From Clostridia bacterium (GTDB taxonomy: Bacteria > Bacillota > Clostridia > Oscillospirales > Acutalibacteraceae): DNA of 50,844 bases. The position numbers and the translations under genes are program-made. Below, piece after piece: positions 46,612 through 50,844 of the stretch; within the stretch, counting starts at the first letter, position 1, and the number at the start of each line of letters is the position of its first letter. The notes below the pieces were generated by a model that was not told the DNA's origin, made no database searches, and saw only the letters and a list, made by a program, of their open reading frames with translations. The stretch spans positions 1 to 50,844 of the forward strand of contig JAKSQO010000020.1 in the NCBI GenBank assembly GCA_024404095.1, in the 5' to 3' direction.

Positions 46612-47070
46612 TTATTTCTTTTCACCGAGGAGCTTTGCAAGCTCATCCATAAATGTGTTGATATCCTTAAACTGACGGTAAACGGAAGCAAAACGTACAT
46701 ATGCGACCTCATCAGTATCCTTGAGCTTATCCATTGCAAGCTCGCCGATACGCGTTGCTGTAACCTCACGGTCAAGTGAGTTCTGAAGTGTAAGCTCGAT
46801 ATCGTCTACGATTCTTTCGATGGTGTCAAGTGCAACAGGACGCTTTTCACAAGCTCTGAGAAGTCCGTTGAAAAGCTTTGCTCTGTCAAAAGCCTCTCTT
46901 GATTTATCCTTCTTGACAACGATAATCGGAACACTCTCGATTACCTCGTATGTAGTGAATCTCTTTGCACAGCTTGTGCACTCTCTGCGGCGGCGGATAC
47001 GCTCGCCCTCATCTGTCGGACGGGAGTCTATAACCTTACTTTCTGAATAACCGCAAAACGGACATTTCAT
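46612..47070 (-). CDS. nrdR: transcriptional repressor NrdR (152 aa)
   Basis: The zinc ribbon [18 protein letters not shown] and [16 protein letters not shown] (CPFC and CTSC pairs) is followed by an ATP-cone: [20 protein letters not shown] and [19 protein letters not shown]. NrdR represses ribonucleotide reductase genes by sensing dATP/ATP. The length equals the family norm. The start is placed at MKCPFC (47070) as in other NrdR proteins; a GTG 9 nt upstream is also open. Zinc-site cysteines are all present. It precedes an alpha/beta hydrolase gene in one unit; no nrd gene is nearby. Confidence 0.95.
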   Translation of the reverse strand: MKCPFCGYSESKVIDSRPTDEGERIRRRRECTSCAKRFTTYEVIESVPIIVVKKDKSREAFDRAKLFNGLLRACEKRPVALDTIERIVDDIELTLQNSLDREVTATRIGELAMDKLKDTDEVAYVRFASVYRQFKDINTFMDELAKLLGEKK

Positions 47071-47122
47071 ACTTGTCACATCCTATTATTACAAGATTTG
47101 CCAACAATCTGGCTGATATGTA

Positions 47123-47152
47123 ATTATAGCATAAATAAAATGTAAATTTCAA
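47123..47152 (-). promoter_or_regulatory. promoter of the nrdR unit
   Basis: On the minus strand TTGAAA (47147-47152) and TATAAT (47123-47128) are 18 bp apart, about 50 bp before the nrdR start. No convincing NrdR box is seen. Confidence 0.6.
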
Positions 47153-47308
47153 CATAATTATTATATTTTTCACGAAGTATAGTATTTTTATATATCAAAA
47201 ACGTATATTTAACGCTTTATCCACAATAACGCAGGGCTATTTTGCAGTTTATACAAAAATAATTACCGTAAAATTACAACTTTGACAATATTTTTTATCT
47301 AAATAAGG

Positions 47309-47337
47309 TTTACATATTCCCTGATAAGTGTTAATAT
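47309..47337 (+). promoter_or_regulatory. promoter of the nifJ gene
   Basis: TTTACA (47309-47314) and TAATAT (47332-47337) are 17 bp apart. AAGGAGG lies just before the ATG at 47406. The rest of 47080-47405 is AT-rich and holds only the two divergent promoters. Confidence 0.6.
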
Positions 47338-47405
47338 ATACGGTGGTAAATTAAAAAATTATGTTTAATTTTCTATTCCAAATAAATCAAGGAGGAAAAA
47401 ACAAA

Positions 47406-50400
47406 ATGGCAAGAAAAAAACAAACCATGGACGGTAATACCGCTGCTGCTCACGTATCTTATGCGTTTACAGAAGTTGCCGGTATTTATCCGATCACTCC
47501 CTCAAGCCCCATGGCAGACTATGTTGATCAGTGGTCAGCTCAGGGCCGTAAGAACATCTTCGGCACAAGAGTAAAGGTTGCTGAGATGCAGTCTGAAGCA
47601 GGTGCTTCAGGTACAGTACACGGTTCACTTGCAGCCGGTGCTATGACAACAACTTACACAGCTTCACAGGGTCTTCTTCTTATGATCCCCAACATGTACA
47701 AAATCGCCGGTGAGCTTCTCCCCTGCGTATTCCATGTATCAGCTCGTTGTGTTGCTTCTCATGCACTTAACATCTTCGGTGACCATTCAGACGTTTATGC
47801 CTGCCGTCAGACAGGTTTCGCAATGCTCGCTGAAACAAATCCGCAGGAAGTTATGGACCTCGGTGCAGTTGCTCACCTTGCAGCAATCGAAGGCAGAGTT
47901 CCGTTCATCAACTTCTTTGACGGTTTCCGTACATCACACGAAATCCAGAAGATTGAAATCTGGGATTATGAGGATCTTAAAGATATGTGCGACATGGACG
48001 CAGTTAATGCTTTCCGTGCACGTGCTCTTAACCCCGAGCATCCCGTAATGCGTGGTTCTCACGAGAACGACGATATCTTCTTCCAGCATCGTGAAGCTTG
48101 CAACAAGTACTATGACGCAGTTCCCGCAATTGTTGAGAAGTACATGGGCAAGGTTAACGCAAAGCTTGGCACAAATTATCAACTCTTCAACTACTATGGT
48201 GCTGAGGACGCAGAGAACGTAATCGTTGCTATGGGTTCAATCAACGACGTAGCTGAGGAAGTTATTGATTACCTCAACGCTAACGGCGCTAAGGTTGGTC
48301 TTCTTAAGGTTCGCCTTTACAGACCTTTCGCAGTAGACAAGTTCGTTGCTGCTCTTCCTGCAACATGCAAGAAGCTCGCAGTTCTCGACAGAACTAAGGA
48401 GCCCGGTTCAATCGGTGAGCCCCTCTTCCTCGATGTTGTTGCAGCTCTTAACGCAGCAGGCAAGACAGACATCAAGGTTATCGGCGGCCGCTACGGTCTC
48501 GGTTCAAAGGACACACCGCCTTCAAGCATCTTCGCTATCTACGACGAGCTTGCTAAGGACGAGCCGAAGGCACACTTCACAATCGGTATCAACGATGACG
48601 TTACTTACCTTTCACTTGAAGAGAAGCCCGCTCCGAACACAGCAGCAGAAGGCACAACAGAATGTAAGTTCTGGGGTCTCGGCGGTGACGGTACTGTTGG
48701 TGCTAACAAAGACTCTATCAAGATTATCGGTGACCACACCGACAAGTTTGCTCAGGCATACTTCCAGTATGACTCAAAGAAGACAGGCGGTATCACAATC
48801 TCCCATCTTCGTTTCGGCGACAAGCCCATCAAGAGCCCATACTATGTAAATAAGGCTGACTTCGTTGCCTGCCACAACCCCTCATACATCGAAAAGGGTT
48901 ACAAGATGGTTAACGACGTTAAGCCGGGCGGCGTATTCCTTATCAACTGCCAGTGGGATGCTGACGAGCTCGCAACAAAGCTCAATGCAGAGGCTAAGAG
49001 AATCATCGCTAAGAACAACATCCAGCTTTATACTGTTAACGCTATCGACCTTGCTGCAAAGATTGGTCTCGGCAAGCGTACAAACACAGTTCTTCAGTCA
49101 GCTTTCTTCTCACTTTCAAAGGTTATCCCTGAGGCTGAGGCTATCGGCTACATGAAAGAGAAAGCACAGAAGTTCATGAAGAAGGGTAAAGAAATCGTTG
49201 AGATGAACGAGAAGGCAATCGACGCAGGTGCAACAGCTTACGTTAAGATTGACGTTCCTGCTGAGTGGGCAAACGCTGTTGACGAGACAGCTGCTGCAGA
49301 CGCAGGCGAGACTTCAAAGCTCGACAAGATGGTTAACAACATCATGAAGCCCGTTGGTCATATGGACGGTTACGGTCTTAAGGTTTCTGACTTCGTTGAT
49401 CACGTTGACGGTACATTCGAGCAGGGCGCATCAGCATATGAGAAGCGCGGCGTTGCAGTTATGGTTCCCGAGTGGAACGCAGAATCCTGCGCAAAGTGCA
49501 ACAAGTGTGCATATGTTTGTCCTCATGCTACAATCAGACCTTATGCTCTTAACGACGAGGAGAAGGCAGCTGCTCCCGCAGTTACAAAGTTCGCTCCCAA
49601 GCCAGTTGTTAAGACAAATTACACTTATACACTTGCAGTTTCACCTATGGATTGTATGGGTTGCGGCGTCTGCGTAGGCGTTTGTCCCACAAATTCACTT
49701 AAGATGGTTTCTCGTGAGAGCCAGGATGCACAGCAGGCAGCATTTGATTACTGCGTAGCTAACGTATCTGAGAAGAAGGAACTCACAGAGAAGATGACAG
49801 TTATCTCCAGCCAGTACAAGAAGCCTCTCCTCGAGTTCTCAGGCTCATGCGCAGGTTGTGCAGAAACATCATATGCTCGTCTTATCACACAGCTCTTCGG
49901 TGACAGAATGTATATTTCTAACGCAACAGGTTGTTCTTCAATCTGGGGTGGTCCGGCTGCAACATCACCGTACACAACTGATAAGAACGGCCACGGTCCT
50001 GCTTGGGCAAACTCACTCTTCGAGGATAATGCAGAGCACGGCTTTGGTATGTATCTCGGTCAGAGCGCAATCAGAAACGCTCTTATCGCTAAGGTAGAAG
50101 CTATTGCAGCTAAGGACGAGGCAAAGGCTGAGGTTAAGGCTGCTGCTGAGGAGTACCTCGCAACAGTTAATGACGGTGCTAAGAACGGCGCTGCTGCTGA
50201 AAAGCTTGTTGCAGAGCTTGAGAAGTGCGGTTGCGACGCAGCTAAGGAAATCCTTGCTCAGAAGGAATACCTCTCAAAGAAGTCTGTATGGATCTTCGGC
50301 GGTGACGGTTGGGCATACGATATCGGCTTCGGCGGTGTTGACCACGTTCTTGCTTCAGGCGAAGATGTAAACATCATGGTATTTGATACTGAGGTTTACT

Positions 50401-50844
50401 CAAATACAGGCGGACAGGCATCTAAGGCTTCACAGATCGGTCAGGTTGCACAGTTCGCAGCAGCAGGTAAGGCTATCGCTAAGAAGAGCCTTGCAGAGAT
50501 TGCAATGTCATACGGTTATGTTTACGTTGCACAGATTGCTATGGGTGCTGACCAGAATCAGACACTTAAGGCTCTCCAGGAAGCTGAAGCATACCACGGT
50601 CCTTCACTCATCATCGGTTATGCTCCCTGCGAAATGCACAGCATCAAGGGCGGTATGATTAACTGCCAGGCTGAGATGAAGAAGGCTGTTGAGTGCGGTT
50701 ACTGGAATATGTTCCGTTACAATCCTGCTCTTAAGGCAGAGGGCAAGAATCCGTTCACAGTTGATTCTAAGGTTCCTGCAACAGAGGGCTACCGTGCATT
50801 CCTCCTCAACGAGGCTCGTTATTCTGCTCTTACACGTTCCTTCC
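47406..50844 (+). CDS. nifJ: pyruvate:ferredoxin (flavodoxin) oxidoreductase, 3' end outside the window
   Basis: This large fused enzyme opens ARKKQTMDGNTAAAHVSYAF and EVAGIYPITPSSPMADYV, the POR alpha domain with its TPP-linked residues. ADFVACHNPSYIEKGY belongs to the gamma-like region. Two ferredoxin-type clusters follow, SCAKCNKCAYVCPH and DCMGCGVCVGVCPT. The TPP domain starts FSGSCAGCAETSYARL and continues IFGGDGWAYDIGFGGVDH. It splits pyruvate with CoA into acetyl-CoA and CO2, passing electrons to ferredoxin, the central step of clostridial fermentation. It is open at the right edge after about 1146 codons; the family is about 1170-1190 residues, so little is missing. Strong GC-rich, biased codon use suggests very high expression. 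Confidence 0.96.
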   Translation, partial: MARKKQTMDGNTAAAHVSYAFTEVAGIYPITPSSPMADYVDQWSAQGRKNIFGTRVKVAEMQSEAGASGTVHGSLAAGAMTTTYTASQGLLLMIPNMYKIAGELLPCVFHVSARCVASHALNIFGDHSDVYACRQTGFAMLAETNPQEVMDLGAVAHLAAIEGRVPFINFFDGFRTSHEIQKIEIWDYEDLKDMCDMDAVNAFRARALNPEHPVMRGSHENDDIFFQHREACNKYYDAVPAIVEKYMGKVNAKLGTNYQLFNYYGAEDAENVIVAMGSINDVAEEVIDYLNANGAKVGLLKVRLYRPFAVDKFVAALPATCKKLAVLDRTKEPGSIGEPLFLDVVAALNAAGKTDIKVIGGRYGLGSKDTPPSSIFAIYDELAKDEPKAHFTIGINDDVTYLSLEEKPAPNTAAEGTTECKFWGLGGDGTVGANKDSIKIIGDHTDKFAQAYFQYDSKKTGGITISHLRFGDKPIKSPYYVNKADFVACHNPSYIEKGYKMVNDVKPGGVFLINCQWDADELATKLNAEAKRIIAKNNIQLYTVNAIDLAAKIGLGKRTNTVLQSAFFSLSKVIPEAEAIGYMKEKAQKFMKKGKEIVEMNEKAIDAGATAYVKIDVPAEWANAVDETAAADAGETSKLDKMVNNIMKPVGHMDGYGLKVSDFVDHVDGTFEQGASAYEKRGVAVMVPEWNAESCAKCNKCAYVCPHATIRPYALNDEEKAAAPAVTKFAPKPVVKTNYTYTLAVSPMDCMGCGVCVGVCPTNSLKMVSRESQDAQQAAFDYCVANVSEKKELTEKMTVISSQYKKPLLEFSGSCAGCAETSYARLITQLFGDRMYISNATGCSSIWGGPAATSPYTTDKNGHGPAWANSLFEDNAEHGFGMYLGQSAIRNALIAKVEAIAAKDEAKAEVKAAAEEYLATVNDGAKNGAAAEKLVAELEKCGCDAAKEILAQKEYLSKKSVWIFGGDGWAYDIGFGGVDHVLASGEDVNIMVFDTEVYSNTGGQASKASQIGQVAQFAAAGKAIAKKSLAEIAMSYGYVYVAQIAMGADQNQTLKALQEAEAYHGPSLIIGYAPCEMHSIKGGMINCQAEMKKAVECGYWNMFRYNPALKAEGKNPFTVDSKVPATEGYRAFLLNEARYSALTRSF

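Noticed and set aside
47710..50658. Several plus-strand Ser/Leu/Arg-rich frames in the nifJ region
   Set aside because: They are +1/+2 shadows of nifJ, which itself is open to the window edge.

Overview
The window reads as chromosome from a gut-type clostridium (Oscillospiraceae/Ruminococcaceae is my best inference). The evidence is a fused pyruvate:ferredoxin oxidoreductase, NrdR, several glycan-degradation genes, strong AGGAGG ribosome sites and CCA-encoding tRNA genes. It divides into a mobile left half (1 to about 24.6 kb, visibly AT-rich over much of its length) and a denser, more GC-rich housekeeping and metabolic right half (24.9-50.8 kb).

Region 1 (1-3.57 kb) looks like the end of an older, decayed element. 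It has origin-like repeats, a small acidic protein, a bifunctional primase-helicase, a broken minus-strand gene in which an XRE helix-turn-helix N-terminus runs into a tyrosine-recombinase C-terminus, and a divergently read XRE repressor. A 14-bp perfect inverted repeat lies between those last two. It ends in a 21-bp copy of the 3' end of tRNA-Trp.

Region 2 (3737-24582) is a complete integrative mobilizable element of about 20.8 kb. It is bounded by 45-bp direct repeats, one of which is the 3' end of the intact tRNA-Trp gene at its right edge. Its mobility module is at the right: RepA-like ATPase, MobC, MOBP-type relaxase, two ParB-like proteins, excisionase and tyrosine integrase. No type IV secretion genes are visible, so it should depend on a helper. 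The left and middle are cargo: tnpV plus a DUF6809 gene, a three-gene HipBST-like toxin-antitoxin operon, a truncated second tnpV, and a long minus-strand run of defence-type genes. Read in transcription order this run is an AAA ATPase of the DUF234 type, an Mrr-like nuclease, a BcgI-like fused nuclease/methyltransferase, a specificity subunit, an HNH protein, a DGQHR-like protein fused to a TIR/deoxyribosyltransferase-like domain, and a TPR-HEPN protein. A Fic gene lies upstream with its own operator-like promoter. The HNH, DGQHR-TIR-like and TPR-HEPN genes are tightly coupled directly behind the restriction-modification genes. They are the best candidate here for an undescribed anti-phage system.

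Region 3 (24.5-24.7 kb) holds tRNA-Trp and a CAU-anticodon tRNA. Region 4 (24.9-50.8 kb) carries a GPH-family sugar symporter followed by a secreted DUF4838 protein, a second DUF4838 paralog facing it, a diaminopropionate ammonia-lyase, a cupin, two beta-lactamase-fold hydrolases, an FAD oxidoreductase, a GH43-like/sialidase-like fusion, two acyl-CoA synthetases, a DUF4091 protein, a small membrane protein, an aspartate-type aminotransferase, an anchored alpha/beta hydrolase, nrdR and a nifJ gene that runs off the right end.

A recurrent regulatory theme is ribosome-binding sites placed inside hairpins: before both tnpV copies, before the excisionase and before the small membrane protein. All functional statements come from reading motifs and gene order by eye. 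No database or folding program was run.
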